Both the position numbers and the translations under genes were made by a program. Of a stretch of DNA of 64,000 bases, positions 24,607 to 37,386 are shown piece after piece. Under the pieces are notes generated by a model. It was not told where the DNA came from. It worked only from the letters and a program-made list of their open reading frames with translations, and did not search any database. Each line of letters starts with the position of its first letter. Within the stretch, counting starts at the first letter, position 1. The DNA is from Ceratotherium simum simum (Eukaryota > Chordata > Mammalia > Perissodactyla > Rhinocerotidae), in NCBI RefSeq assembly GCF_000283155.1, contig NW_004454217.1, positions 4,239,807 to 4,303,806 on the forward strand. Direction: 5' to 3'.

Positions 24607-24795
24607 TTGTTGTTAGTGCTATCCAGTAGGTTCTGACTCCTAGCGACCCTGTGGACAGCAGAGCAGAACCCTGCCCGGTCTTTTTGTGCCATCCTCTCAC
24701 CTTCTGGCACTATATCAGACAGTGCTCCACTGCTATTCGTAGGGCCTTCATGGCCAATTTTTCAGAAGTGGGTGGCCAGGTACTTCTTGGCTTAC
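24607..24795 (-). mobile_element. RTE-tailed SINE, 3' part (antisense)
   Basis: 'ttgttgttagtgctatccag', 'gactcctagcgaccctgtgg', 'gcagagcagaaccctgcccg' and 'gtgggtggccaggtacttct' are the reverse complement, in order, of the 3' half of the full copy at 37387-37793. The head is missing. Confidence 0.85.
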
Positions 24796-26089
24796 ACTGA
24801 GATCACCATTAATTAATATTTGTAAGGTCATTTTCAATTGTATTACCATTAAGCCAAATTTCCAATATTTTGCATTTACAAATTTTCTGTCTTAAATCTT
24901 AAGTGCAGAAAATTTTAAACTTACCTATGTCAAATGGCATTTTGCTTACAATGATCAGTTCTGGTTGGTTGGTATCCTTAATATTTTTAAGTGAATTTCA
25001 ATCATGAGGGATTTTTTTTTAAATAATATTTTTATCAAAGTAGTCATAATTAAATAGAAATTGAAAAGTATTGAAATATTTTATGTAGAGATCTATTTAT
25101 AGACAGTATAATTATAGATATGTACTCATATTTAGTTATTAATTTTAGTGATGATATAACCATTATTTGTATTTTGATATATTTTATCCCCTTTTTCTTA
25201 ATGCATATTTTGAGAAAGTTTTGTTTGTTCCATAATTTTAATAAATAATTTCACTTTTTTCTCGGGAACTCTGAAATACAATTCTCTTAAGATTAATTTT
25301 AATTTTGGGGTCTTTTCATAAATTTAAGAGGCATGCCTTCTGATATTTTTATCAAAGCCGTTGATAAAATTGTTGAACAGTGTGGGAAATATATGATAAT
25401 GTTGGTTATTGGTGTTTTAAGTGAGGTGGGGGAAAAAGGCAACTCTTATGCAGTGTGAGAAAGAGCTTGGAAAGTTTCCTAGAAAGGGAATAAGCTGTGT
25501 TAGCAGTCAAAGTGGTGGTAATAAACAGCTCAGAAAAAGAAATACAAAAATGGCCTCTTGCCAGTGTTGGTTTACCCACTGACAATTCTGGTTTGAGGTG
25601 TAAGCCACACGCCACCAACATTCCTGGGTAGCATGAATGCATGAATTTCATTAGCTTAATGTAGAAGTCACCAAGACTTCTGAGATTTGCTGCTTTCAAA
25701 TGCTTTCTGGCAGTCCTGAATTAAGGAAGTCATTTGAGTAAGTTAACTATGCTGTGGTCTACAGAATATTTGATTTATTAGGCTCTGACATGAGAAGATT
25801 TAATACTGTAGAAGGGAAGTAAATTGTTAACTGTGTGCACAAGAACAGTGTGTAGGCTCTAAACTGCCCAAAGCAATACAAACGTTGCTTTACTCGTGCG
25901 TTGATGCACAGACTCCAGTGGAGAGTCATTTCTTGAGGTTCAGCCTAAAAACAGAACCATTTTTTAAATGGGAAAATTGGGGGAAAATGGAAGATTTTCA
26001 TCTTCAGTGTGCCTTGGGCTTGTTTGGATGACACTTTGACTTCAGAGTTTGCTGATTTGTATTTTAAAAAACAAAACAAAACAGTATTT
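24796..26089. other. AT-rich intron, nothing recognised
   Basis: Strongly AT-rich to about 25,400, then ordinary intron. No exon or repeat assigned. Confidence 0.5.
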
Positions 26090-26102
26090 TAAAGTGTTTG
26101 AA

Positions 26103-26360
26103 GGAGCCATCCCGGTAGCACAGCGGTTAAGTGTGCGCGCTCGGCTTCAGTGGCCCGAGGTTCACAGATTCGGATCCCAGGCGTGCACTGATGCATTGCT
26201 TATCAAGCCATGCTGTGGCAGCGTCCAATATAAAAGTAGGGGAAGACGGGCACAGGTGTTAGCCCAGGGCCAATCTTCCTCAGCGAAAAGAGGAGGATTG
26301 TCATGGATGTGAGCTCAGGGCTAGTCTTCCTCACCAAAAAAAATAAAAAAATTAAAAAAA
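26103..26360 (+). mobile_element. ERE SINE, diverged copy
   Basis: 'ggttaagtgtgcgcgctcgg', 'ttcggatcccaggcgtgcac' and the 'aggaggattgtcatggatg' tail; poly-A interrupted by T. Target duplication TAAAGTGTTTGAA / TAAAGTGTTTGGA. Several CpG losses suggest an older insertion. Confidence 0.93.
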
Positions 26361-26373
26361 TAAAGTGTTTGGA

Positions 26374-27319
26374 GAGTTCTTGCAATGGTGGAGAGACTGA
26401 TCATTGAAACTAGATGGGTTCTATAAACAGATGGAGTTTGAGGAATTTTATTTCTTTTTGAAGTAAAGGAGGTGGCTCAAAACACATTGATTGGAATGCT
26501 GTTCCAAGATTAAGGGACAGCCATGTAGAAGTTGCCAGGAGCTGAGTGGGTGAGAGATTCTAAGGAGCAGCTGGGACAGACCTGGGGGAATCAAAGGAAA
26601 CAGGCCCCTGTGTGTAGGTGGAGAAAGACAGATGCAGGACAGGTTGTGTGTGGCTCTAAAAGTAATCATAAGTTCTGAAAAGTATTGGGCAAAAAAGGAA
26701 GATAGTGTAAAGGTCATAGAATTGAAGAAAATATTAGCCAATAAGCAACCGTAAGTGGCTGGGTTTGAGGTAGAATTAGGGTTTTTCTGTAAAAGACGGG
26801 CAATCTACAGACCTGAAGAATTTAGTGGAAAAGGAGACAACTATCAAATTAAATGAGGCTCTGAACATGCATTGTGGAGAGGATGCATTTTTTTTAAGCC
26901 ACCATAAATTTAGTATGTGTCAATAGGAAGAAAAACACCCACTAGCTAATTTCTTTTTCAAGCTTTATCTCACGGAGGGAAATCCATACTCTGAGCAAAA
27001 GGCAGAACTAGCCAAGAGGTCATTTCATGCTGACCTATCACTTTATGTGTAGTAAAAAGTTGGACATATGGAGGTTTCCTCCCCCTTCCTTCCTTTTTTG
27101 TCTTCAAAATCTGACAAAGGTCAGTTGTCTAGGCAAGTACAACATGCAGAAATGGGCTCAAGTTGAATCAGCTTTTACAACAAAGCTCTCAGAGGGATGG
27201 ATGATCAGCTGCCATTTCGCCACCACTCTTTCTGTGGTACTTTCCCTGGTGGTGAGAAACTGTGTCAGGAGAAGATATGATCAGCTAGAACCATAGCAAC
27301 ATGAACTACTGGACCTGAA
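26374..27319. other. Intron, nothing recognised
   Basis: Mixed-complexity sequence with chance open frames. Confidence 0.5.
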
Positions 27320-27460
27320 AGAATCCATAAGAGATCTTTCTACCCAAGATTTTTATTTTACAGTTAAGGAAGGAAACACTGTAAGAGATTTGTCCAAAGT
27401 ATAAGACAGATTATTTTCAGAAAGTATCAGAACCCATTTTCTTCCCACTCTTAACCCAGT
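27320..27460 (-). repeat. MIR-like fragment
   Basis: 'tttattttacagttaaggaa' with 'gagatttgtccaaagtataa' recalls antisense MIR. Confidence 0.45.
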
Positions 27461-28229
27461 TTTCTTTTGTCAAGATTATTTCCTCTGAGAGAGGAAAAGA
27501 ACATTATTGTGGAAGGTGTGGCCAATGTACAGTTGAAAGTGATGCTTAAAATCTCATTTGTTTTGGGTCCAGGAAATCTCAGACCATTTGGATGATAACG
27601 GATCTTTTTCCTCTCAGTGTTAGCCGCTATTCTCATTTTTGTTTCCTCTGCTGCTGCTGTTGTCATTGTTGTTATTATTATTATTATCATTCACCTTGTG
27701 CTAGGTTGCGGTGGTGAATCTGAGTGGGAAGCAAACAGTCAGGTGATCCCTGGGTTCCAAGTACCTTCATGAATATTTCCTAGTACAGTTCAACAGTGAA
27801 TGATCGGACCAGACCACATTTTGTCCTGGTTAGTTCTTCTCTATGAAATCCTTCCAATAGTGTACTAAGAAGACTTAACTTGGGCTTCAAAATTTTAGGC
27901 AAATCTAGAATCATTCTGCTATATGACAAACTGAGGCATATTAAAATTTTTAAGAGTTTGAGCAAAATCTATTTGAATCTAGCAGCACCAAACCTGAAGT
28001 GGGTAGGAGCATTCCTTGGACAGGAGCCAAGGGAAGACTTATGTAGAGAAGATGCAGAAGCAAAAAAAAAGGAAATTCTTTGATTGGCTGTTTGTGATGG
28101 GTTGTTCTTAGGTTTCGATTTCTTTAACCTTGAGGATTTTACAGGCTTAGGTTTTGGTTTGCTTAAGTAAGCCACCATGGCGTTAGAGCCGTCTCAGTGT
28201 AGTGGCCTCCTTGTTCAATTAATTTAACG
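27461..28229. other. Intron, ATT/GTT-rich short repeat near 27,650-27,690
   Basis: 'gctgctgctgttgtcattgt' and an ATT-rich stretch, then an L2-like scrap. No gene seen. Confidence 0.45.
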
Positions 28230-28480
28230 ATGCTCATTCACTCTACAACCTGACTGATCCTGAAAGAATCACATAAAAAGGAAAATGAATGGTACCTACC
28301 CTCAGCGTGCTTATGACTGAGGACATACATGATGACGGGATCTATTCTAAGGAAAAGCAAGTAAATACAAACCAGTAAGCTAAGTACTGCCGGGATAAGT
28401 ACTGGAGGGATTCTGAGCAGGAGAAAAAGGATAGTGATCCTGAGGCAACTCAAAGTCTACCTTGAAGGTTGTCTCTAAAT
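28230..28480 (-). repeat. L2-type remnant
   Basis: 'ggtacctaccctcagcgtgc' followed by 'gcaagtaaatacaaaccag' matches the L2-type 'ccctcatggagcttac...aataaacaaa' pattern. Confidence 0.4.
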
Positions 28481-29099
28481 TAGCCTGTCCTTCTGGGCAT
28501 TCCCAACGAAAACCATGACTTACCATTAGAATAAAGATCCAAAGACAACTGACTTCCACGGTAAGTCCACCCTCCCACTGCCTTGTCCCTTCCATCCAGA
28601 GTTGGATCAGAACTGGTCTGCCCGTGGGAAGCTGCAGATGGATGTCTATTTAGCTGAGATTTTCCTTCCGTGTTGCACTTTCATGATAAATCACTATCTA
28701 GGGAGAAATGATGCCAGTCCAGGAGGAAAAGCTTCCTGGCCATAGGCTGTTGCAGATCTGGCATGCCGCATGCACTTAATAAATATGAAAGAAAAATAAG
28801 TGATGATGCCCAGGAGAAAAGTTTCCTCCTTGTTTCTTTGTCCTTTTGAAGAAGAGCAGTCTAATTTTGACCTTTTCATTTTTCTAGTATCTACTGGTAT
28901 AAATTTCTCCTCTCATGTTCCATGATAATTCATAACCAAATGGAGTCTATAAAATTCTTGATAGATTTTCAAAGACTGTTTATACCTAACTGCTATTTGT
29001 TGTTTCTCACTTGGTGACCCAATGTCATAAGAAAATGAATCTCATTTCAAAATTAAAATCATGATAAGTTTTTAAAGACAAATCAATACAATGGGGGAA
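28481..29099. other. Intron, nothing recognised
   Basis: No repeat or exon recognised. Confidence 0.5.
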
Positions 29100-29190
29100 G
29101 TAACAGGGTAACAAGAAATTAATTTAACAAGAAGATATTGAGTGCCTGCCATGTACCAGGCTTTGTGCACCAGTGATGAGGGTTCCTGAT
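29100..29190 (-). repeat. L2 tail fragment
   Basis: 'gatattgagtgcctgccatg' and 'accaggctttgtgcacc'. Confidence 0.6.
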
Positions 29191-29243
29191 CTTCATTGAA
29201 ATATAGGAGTTATAGGGCTTTCTTATAAACTCCTTCTTAACTA

Positions 29244-29720
29244 CAGACAGTCCCTGACTTTACGATGGTGCGAAACTGATATGCATTCAGTAGAAACCGT
29301 ACCTCAGATTTTGAGTTTTGATATTTCCCTGGGCTAGCAATATGCAGTACGAGACTCCCTTGTGATGCTGAGCAGCGGAAGTGAGCCGCAGTTCCCTGTC
29401 AGCCATGCCATCATGAGGGTAAACAGCGATACGCTTACAACCATTCTGTACCCGTACAACCATCTGTTTTTCTCTTTTAGTACAGTATTCAATAAATTAT
29501 AGGCGATATTCAACACTTTATTGTAAAGTAGGCTTTGTGTTAGATGATTTTGTCCAACTGTAGGCTAATGTAAATGTTCTGAGCACATTTAAGGTAGGTT
29601 GGGCTAAGTCATGAGGTTCGGGTAGGTTAGATGTATTAAATGCATTTTCCACTTACAATATTTTCAATTTACGATGGGTTTATTGGGATGTAACCCCATT
29701 GTAAGTTGAGGAAGATCTAT
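29244..29720. mobile_element. Tigger-like (pogo/mariner) non-autonomous DNA transposon
   Basis: The ends are inverted: 'cctgactttacgatgg' at left against 'ccattgtaagttgagg' at right. Internal phrases such as 'catttaaggtaggttgggct' and 'gtattcaataaattataggc' fit a MER2-like Tigger derivative (name by memory). No transposase frame remains. Confidence 0.75.
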
Positions 29721-30704
29721 AATTCTCTTAGCTCTGGTCAGATGTTGACCCACTCTCTACTCTGCCTATAATGAAAACCAAGCCAGTCTCCTCAGACTGA
29801 GATAAATCCCAACTCTTCTCTTTTGCAAGCATGGAGAATCAACTCCCCATGTTGCCTTCCCAGACTCTCAGCTTTACCATACAGAAATACATAGCTATTC
29901 TGGGCCTTGCAGAATCTACTTTTCAGAATCTATCTCAGATCTAATCCTGGTTGGTCAGGAAACTAAATAATTTCTCTGCCAGGCCCTCAGCAGTCCTCTC
30001 TGGGGTACAGAGGATCTTGCACTAGCCTAAAGACCCATCTTAAGTCATTTCTACAGGACACATCTATGGCTCCAGGCCTTAAAATTACTGAAACTCCCCC
30101 TGGCAAATGTCCCTCTGATCAGTTGGCCTATATTGGAGCATACTTGTTAGTTGATTGATAAGGCCAAAGAGGCTGGTTCTACCATTATGTTAAGCTTGCC
30201 TTCTTCTTTACCTTGCAGTTAAAACTAATATTTGAAGATAGATCTCTTGACGGGCATTACTCTCTTGGACGCCATTCTATATTACTCCAGCTGCTTTTCA
30301 CAGCCAACAGGAGATTTTACTCCTCTTTGAAAGCTTGAGTCCCCTTTAGGCCTCTCACTAAATTCCAATTTCTACTTGTCAGTTTCTTCGCAAAACTAAC
30401 AAGACTGGCATGCGCTGAGCCCAGTGAATGATCACATTCTTCCCCCAGGTACTCTGATAATTCATTCTTCAAGTTCCCTCCTCCTTCTTCTCTTGCAACC
30501 CACTCCTTCGTACACAATATAGGACACAACCACCCAGAATAGTGTCACAATGATAGACTACCACTTCACTCATAACTTAACAATAGCAGTCTGCTGATGC
30601 AAAGAGGATGAATTTCTTTCCTTGTAAATATATGACACTTTGTTGTAGTCTGTAGATTTTTTAAATGTTCATATTGTCTCTCCTCAACTTGAACTTTTTG
30701 AAGT
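29721..30704. other. Pyrimidine-biased intron, no feature assigned
   Basis: The + strand is C/T-rich with very few CpG. It could be a decayed old element but I cannot assign it. Confidence 0.4.
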
Positions 30705-30930
30705 TAGAAATGTTCCATTCATTCATTCATGGGGATCTGTTATGTAACATTATTCTAGGTGCTGGGTATACAGAGTAAGACCTATCCATGAAGTGCTCAC
30801 CATCCAGTGGGCTAAATAATATACAAATAAATAATCAAAACGCAGAATGTTACTGCCATAATAGAGGAGGTATAAGATCCAGTAGTGGCCCGCACAAGAG
30901 AAGGTTTGATTCTGGCTGTATTCTATAGAG
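30705..30930 (-). repeat. L2-type remnant
   Basis: 'ccattcattcattcatgggg', 'gtgctgggtatacagagtaa' and 'ccatccagtgggctaaataa' in order. Confidence 0.65.
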
Positions 30931-31124
30931 GGCCTAATGTAATACCTTATGCTTATTAGGCTTACAAGAAATATTTATTAGTGATGATAATATGGCATAA
31001 GTAGAAATTCAGAGAAGAGAGGAGGTAGAAAATAGCATTTCTTAGAAATGAGACAGACATCAAGCTTTGTGATGGTAAGAATGCTGCTCGGTAATGGGTT
31101 GCTTTTATTATTAATACTAGCAAT

Positions 31125-31365
31125 CACTTATTATAGTTATAAATTGCTACCATTTATTGAGTGCACATTGTATATTGGGCACTATGCTATGTACTTTGCA
31201 CGTGGAACATTATTCAATCTTTACATAATCCCTAGTGGTTGAGTATTTTTCCCACTTTATAGATGAGAAAACAGAGGCTCAGTCAGATAGTAAATGGCTG
31301 AGCCAGAATTGAACCCTCTCTGTTTTCCAAATTTCTCCACTTAACCACTCTACTATTATTATCAA
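31125..31365 (-). repeat. MIR SINE (antisense)
   Basis: 'catttattgagtgcacattg', 'cactttatagatgagaaaac', 'gaggctcagtcagatagtaa', ending in the head 'cacttaaccactctac'. Confidence 0.8.
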
Positions 31366-32804
31366 TCTAAAGATTGGAAATGAATATGTCTAAACGTTTC
31401 CAAAACAACTGCTTATTTGAAACAAATTGTACCAAAACCTTAGGACCATTTTGACAGTTGGGATAGTCATGACATATTATTCAGTATTATCAGCAGAATT
31501 AAGATCAAATCTCTTAGAGGCAAAAAATGTATATTTATTATATTTATATACAAATAACTAATTATATATATATGTATATATATAATTTTAGAATCATTTC
31601 CCAGCAATGTGGAATGCTGAATACTTGAGTAAATTTGCATCCAGTACCCAAACTCCTCTAGGCTTTACAAGTTTTAAAATGCAAGAGTAACAAAGCATAA
31701 AACCAGTGTTTTAAATTTAAAACAGTACTTGAGTTCCTAATGAAAAGTTTAAAAAACATTTCTTGGAGGTATTTTCAGAGGCATTTCATCAGCCAAAATT
31801 TACACTTCATTTTAAATAAAGATCTTCTTCATATTGGATATTATCCTAGTCATTTACATTTTCATTTATTGTTTTTGTAAATCTGTGATCAGGACTGTTA
31901 TAATAAAACTTGTCACTACTTATAACTATTCACTGGGAACATAATCTTATTCTCTAAGAGTTAGGCTATAAACAAGGATTAGTGTCGCTAAACACAATAT
32001 GGTAGAATTAAGTGTTTAAAATGAGTTACAAATGTTTTATAGACTTACAATAAAGCAAGTATTTAATAAAGAATTAAGCAAGTCTTGTATCCTGTTACTG
32101 TTTAGTTACACTGTGAAGATTTCGTCCTTTTCTACACCCTTCTATTTCTTTTCCAAATTGCACATTAATAATAGATTGCTTTGGTATGTATTGCCTTAAT
32201 CAGAAAAGCATATGAACTGAAGCCAGCTGTGGGACTGCAGAGCATCTCAAAGATGCTATAAAGGGGACATAAACAAGACATTAGACCTTTTATTCTCTCT
32301 CTCTCTCTTTTTTTTATTGCCTAGCTCTGTGGTCTGTTTTATAGCCATGGTGCTCTGCCCAGCAGTCAATATTCTACCTGCAAGCTAGACTGATTCTCAG
32401 GGAGATAGAAAATCTTTGACTGTGGAGTTGTACACAATAGAATTAGTCTGTTTCACTGTTATTTTTCCCTGTCAGTCTCTCTCATATTTATTTTCCATAC
32501 TCTTTTTTTTCTAGTCTTTCTCTACAAGCATTCTTAAGAAAGTATATATGTGTCAGGGATGGAAAAATATATGTATGTCAGGGAGAGAAAGTGACTATAT
32601 TGACTCCTCAAGGATTTGACCTGGGTCACCCAATGTGTGAAACAAAGGGTCAGTTTTGAAAGTCATCCTGACAATCTGGTCTCTGTCCTTCTCTCTTCTC
32701 CCCTTCCTCCGAACTATGCCTTTTTCTTGCTTTCTTTTCCATAGTCCTTTTTCTTGTTTCCATTTCTCTCTTCTCTTCAAACACATTAGAGTATAGAAAT
32801 TCCT
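31366..32804. other. AT-rich intron with a (TA)n tract
   Basis: (TA)n with one G at 31562-31584; CT-rich runs near 32,295 and 32,690. Nothing else. Confidence 0.55.
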
Positions 32805-33075
32805 TCTTTTAACAGACATTTATTGAATGTCTGCTATGTGGCAGATACTCTGCTGGGACTACACAAATGAATAAGTCAGGGTCAGTCTTCTCTCTGGAAA
32901 ATATGAGAAAATATACATCAAACAAATGATCCTGCAAATTATTGTGAAATTACACCAGTGAGAGAAAAGTCCTAGAAGCAGTATGTGTGTGAGGTAAGGG
33001 AGCCTTATCAGAACATAACATAGTCTAACTGTGGGTCAGAAAAGGTCTCCCTCCTAAAGTTACCCGACGTGATCT
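32805..33075 (-). repeat. L2-type remnant
   Basis: 'acatttattgaatgtctgct', 'atgtggcagatactctgctg' and further down 'gtcagaaaaggtctccctcc'. Confidence 0.65.
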
Positions 33076-33999
33076 TGAATTCCTTTCACAAATTTCAAAT
33101 TCACAATCACTTTTTAGAGTAAACTGCTTTATTTTGTTCAAAAAATTAGGAACGGGCCATCTACTTTTATTGCTGTATTTCTCTCTCTCTTTCTGTCCAT
33201 ATATTATTAATAGCCCTAAATCATTATATTCAATGAATACCAGCATCTACCCTTGGAATTACTTGCAAAATTGCAAAATTACTTGGAATTACAGCAAATT
33301 CCTTTGGAATTACTATGTAAACATATATGCCTGTGAAAGTTACCCCCAAAGAAGAAAGGCCAGCTATTAGGCCGTGCCTCCTATCCTTTAAGTAGCAGGC
33401 TTATTGACGAGTGAATATTTACATGGCTAATCTAGGTTATTGTGTACTGAATACTTATATTGCATAATTCTCTTCTCCTTTGTGCCTACTTGGTCTATCC
33501 TGGTTTTAATTGACTCTTGAGACCAAGATTCCGTGAATCTTGGCAGCTACCTAGGGTCATAGAGCTAAATGATACTGTTATTGAACTTGAACCATTAAAA
33601 AGAAAAATCCTGATTACTGCTAGCTTCCTTTTCTTCTTAAACCTTACAGAACTGCAATCTCCTTCTTTCCTGCTTCCCATTGCCTTCGTGTGGAATTAAC
33701 ACAAATATTCAGATTCAACCACTTTACTCATTCCTCATAAATTGGCCTTTCTAAAATATGAATGACTTCTCTTGGATTTTTTTCTCACTACTTATTCACT
33801 TATGCATTTCATAAAATGTGTAATGACAGTCAAATATGTGAACAAGTGACAGAACACACACTGGACTGGTGAGACCAGGCGGTGTGGAAGTGGGAACGAA
33901 GATCTCAATTTAATGTCTGCCGTTCACTCATTTTATCTTTGATAAATTAGGAAACCATCTAGTGTTTGGCATGCTGGTACTTGGGAGATTAAGTAGTCC
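33076..33999. other. Intron; local 'TTGGAATTAC' repeats
   Basis: Three copies of TTGGAATTAC fall in about 60 bp (33,252-33,313). Otherwise nothing. Confidence 0.5.
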
Positions 34000-34185
34000 C
34001 AACTTTTCATTTTATGGATGTGAAAACTGAAGCCCAGAGAGGTTGTGTGACTTGTGGAGAGTCATGTAGAGAATCAGTTCATCTTTCTAGGACTTATGCA
34101 CCTTAAATGTAAGTTGAGGAGATTGGAATTGTTATTAGGTCATCTTTAAGGATTCCTTCAGCTCTAAAAATCTATGACTCTAAAC
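34000..34185. repeat. Two abutting MIR-type fragments in opposite orientation
   Basis: 34,000-34,085 is antisense ('gtgaaaactgaagcccagag'); 34,085-34,185 is sense tail ('aggattccttcagctctaaa'). Confidence 0.5.
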
Positions 34186-34740
34186 TCTGCAGCAGACTCT
34201 GTAGATCTCAAGGGAACAAGGTAGTGCCTTATGACATGCTCAGTCATCAGCCACACAGAAATTATCTCTATGTATACTATTGATCTTTTTATGAATGTTT
34301 CTCTAGCAAAAGTCTGCATTATTTTTCTTAATTGGATTAATTAAATTTTTGTGAGCTAAATCTCTCAGCTCATCCCTTCCTGAAAAACAAAGAACAGAAA
34401 AACTTTCTTAGTCTCCAGTCTCGAGTTGTTCTGAGAACCACAGCATTGAAACCCAGTAAACACACACTTCACCAATGTTTGAATAAATCCACTTACAGAA
34501 CCTGGGTAGTTTAAAAACATTGTAGAGCTGAAGGGATATTCGTTGGGAGGTTTGCTGTAACTTCCTTCCAATTTCTTTTTCCCTATCCTGCTTCAGATTT
34601 TGGTGGAGCAGCAAGTCGTAGAACTGCTGCCAATAGAACACAAATGGGGACAAATAATTTTGCTCACAATCTAAACCACTAAAATTTTAAGTTTTCATCA
34701 AAACTGATTCCCTCTCTTTCAGACATACATGGTAGGAAAT
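34186..34740. other. Intron, nothing recognised
   Basis: No exon or repeat assigned. Confidence 0.5.
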
Positions 34741-34755
34741 ATTCTTGTATTCTTT

Positions 34756-35066
34756 TTTTTTTTTTTTTTGTGAGGAAGATCAGCCCTGAGCTAACATCCA
34801 TGCCAATCCTCCTCTTTTTGCTGAGGAAGACCGGCCCTGAGCTAACATCTATAGCCAATCCTCCTCCTTTTTTTTTTTTTCTTTTTCTCCCCAAAGCCCC
34901 AGTAGATAGTTGTATGTCATAGATGCACATCCTTCTAGTTGCTGTATGTGGGACGTGGCCTCAGCATGTCTGGACAAGCGGTGCGTCGGTGCGTGCCTGG
35001 GATCCGAACCCGGGCCGCCAGTAGCGGAGCACACGCCCTTAACCGCTCAGCCATGGGGCTGGTCCC
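34756..35066 (-). mobile_element. ERE SINE, long composite form
   Basis: Antisense copy with both tail modules: the 'cttcctc' repeats next to poly-T, an internal T-rich linker, the 'ccccagtagatagttgtatg' module, then the tRNA-like head. Perfect duplication TATTCTTGTATTCTTT (left at 34740, right at 35067). Confidence 0.96.
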
Positions 35067-35082
35067 TATTCTTGTATTCTTT

Positions 35083-35949
35083 ACATAAGTTTTTTAGAAG
35101 CTTCAAATGGAAATTGTAAATGTTTTTTCTTCAGGTATTAATGAAATAATAAAAATGATGATCTTTTTCACCATTTATTTTACATTCTCCCCCTCAGCAA
35201 TATAGAGTTATATATATATATACACACAAATATTTAATTAATATTGAATTGCAGAGTGTAATTTTTTTTGATATATCACCATCTATACAAATTTAATCTT
35301 TTTTTGACGTTTTGCGTCTGATTTCATTAACCTTAGATGATATCTAGGGTTATTGCACTTAGATTATCTTTTGAAATAAACTTTTTTCCAGTCATTTGGT
35401 TTCTCTCACAGGACTTTGAAGGTAAGGCCTTGCTACAGCCAGCATCCTCGGGGCTGTATATAACAGTAGAAGTTCTGAATGAGTTAGGGACTAGCATGAG
35501 GATTTTTTGTCTTCTAGAACTAACCTATATAATTCTACTTCAAGGGCTTGTTGGTTAGTTTTTTTTTGTTGTTTTCTATAAAGGAGTTATGTTTTTCACC
35601 TCAGAGCCTGAAATGGTTTATTTTTTTAAAAAATATATTTAAAACTTTTTCATTCGCTCTCCTAGATCAACCATCCCTCTTGTATCCTATAGTAGTCTTT
35701 TTGATTTTTTTCCTGACTTTTTACTGTGATGAAAAATTATTTCACATTATTATTTAGCTAGCTTGGCACTGTCCTACACTTGAGCTCTATGGTTTTCAGT
35801 ATATTTTATTTAATGCTATAATCTTTCAATTTACCAAATTTTCAGTAAACAAGCTTACTTTCATGTGCTAAGAGATTTAAAAAGATACTGCTGTTTCTTA
35901 ACATTTTTTTTCTATATTTTCGAATCAGTTGATATGCTGTCTAACCTAA
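35083..35949. other. AT-rich intron
   Basis: (TA)n at 35209-35222. No exon or interspersed repeat recognised. Confidence 0.5.
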
Positions 35950-36220
35950 GAGGTAGCATATAATTTAGTGATTAAGAGTTTTGGAGTTAAACAGACTAGC
36001 ATTCAAATTCTAACTTAGACTAGCTGTGTAACCGTTGGCAAGGTATACTTAAAGCTCTCGCAAAGAATCAGCTTCTTCATCTGTAAAATGGTGGTGATAA
36101 TAGCTAGTTATTAAAATCACATTTAACTCTAAAATCAAATGAAATGATACTGGAAAATATTTGTCTGGTATTTGGCACAGAGTAAAAGTTGGCTAATGAT
36201 TTTGGTTGTTTTTATTATTA
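35950..36220 (+). repeat. MIR SINE, near full length
   Basis: 'tttagtgattaagagttttg' head, 'ctagctgtgtaaccgttggc', 'cttcttcatctgtaaaatgg', and a 'ggcacagagtaaaagttggc' tail. Confidence 0.85.
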
Positions 36221-37375
36221 ACCCAGTAAGCTAAGCTTGCTAGGAATAATTGTCATTAACTATGTCAATTATTCAAGAGCTAGCATGCACTTTCCCTTTA
36301 ATAACAGCATTGTTAAACTGAGGTATATGAAAATGTGTACAGAGTGGCATCCAGTATATCTTGAGTGTGAGCATATATATATAGAAACTATATCTATAGT
36401 TACTTCCACTGAAATATAAACAAGTTTTTGTACCCACAAAATTGCATTTATTTTTAGGGCACTGGTGTCAACAGCCACCTCTTCAAAGAAATTATTTCTT
36501 TTGATCCATTTGGTAACTTGATCCCAGCTGCATAAAAATAGATTTGCAGTATTTCATTTTTCTACAGACTGCTGATGGCTGCATTCCATAACTTAAGAAA
36601 TCTGTCAAAAGGAAGCCTCTGAAACTCAAAAGCTTTTACAGAAACTTGTTGCATTTGCTAGCATTCAAACTGGAATTATTTGCAATTCACAAAATACCGA
36701 TTTAAAAAATATAGCTTCAAAATATTGACTATGATTCTTAACTCTGCATCAGATATTGACTGTTAAAGTTTTCATAAGATAAAGGTTATCATGCAATTAG
36801 TAATTACATAGTTTTACGGTGATTTTAATATTTTCTCTTTGGTCAAATGGGGTCAATCATTCAAATAAAGAGAATGTGCCCAGGAATACTATGTGTTTAT
36901 GGATGTTGCAGTTGATAATAGTAGCCTCAGCAAAAACTATTAGTTACAGTAGTGAATGCCTTGACCACTTGGTAAAAACTCTCCAACTCTTCTACTCATG
37001 TCTGACCTTATTTATAGGGGTTGGCAGTTCTGTGTGAGATTTTGGTGCTTTATTGTTATTATTTAACTTTAATCACAGAACATATTAATCAAAAATAAAG
37101 AGAACAGGTAAGTAAAGAGAATCCAAATGAATCTAACGATTATATAACAGACCAATACTCTTTTACCTATAACCTCCACCCCTTCCATCTCCACCCTCCA
37201 AATGGATTATTTTGAAGCAAATCCAGGATATTGCTTCATTCACCTGCACATACTTCAGTATGAATGTTTAAAAACATGTGGACTTAAAAAAAAAACAACA
37301 AAAAAAACCTATGATCACAATAACTTTGGTGCTATTTTGATGATATTATAGCCAAGATGTAGAAATATCTTGGAT
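36221..37375. other. Intron; possible old L1-like fragment at 37,140-37,350
   Basis: 'attattttgaagcaaatcca' and 'cttcagtatgaatgtttaaa' recall an old L1-type sequence. The rest is unassigned and AT-rich. Confidence 0.4.
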
Positions 37376-37386
37376 ACTATCCTTCC

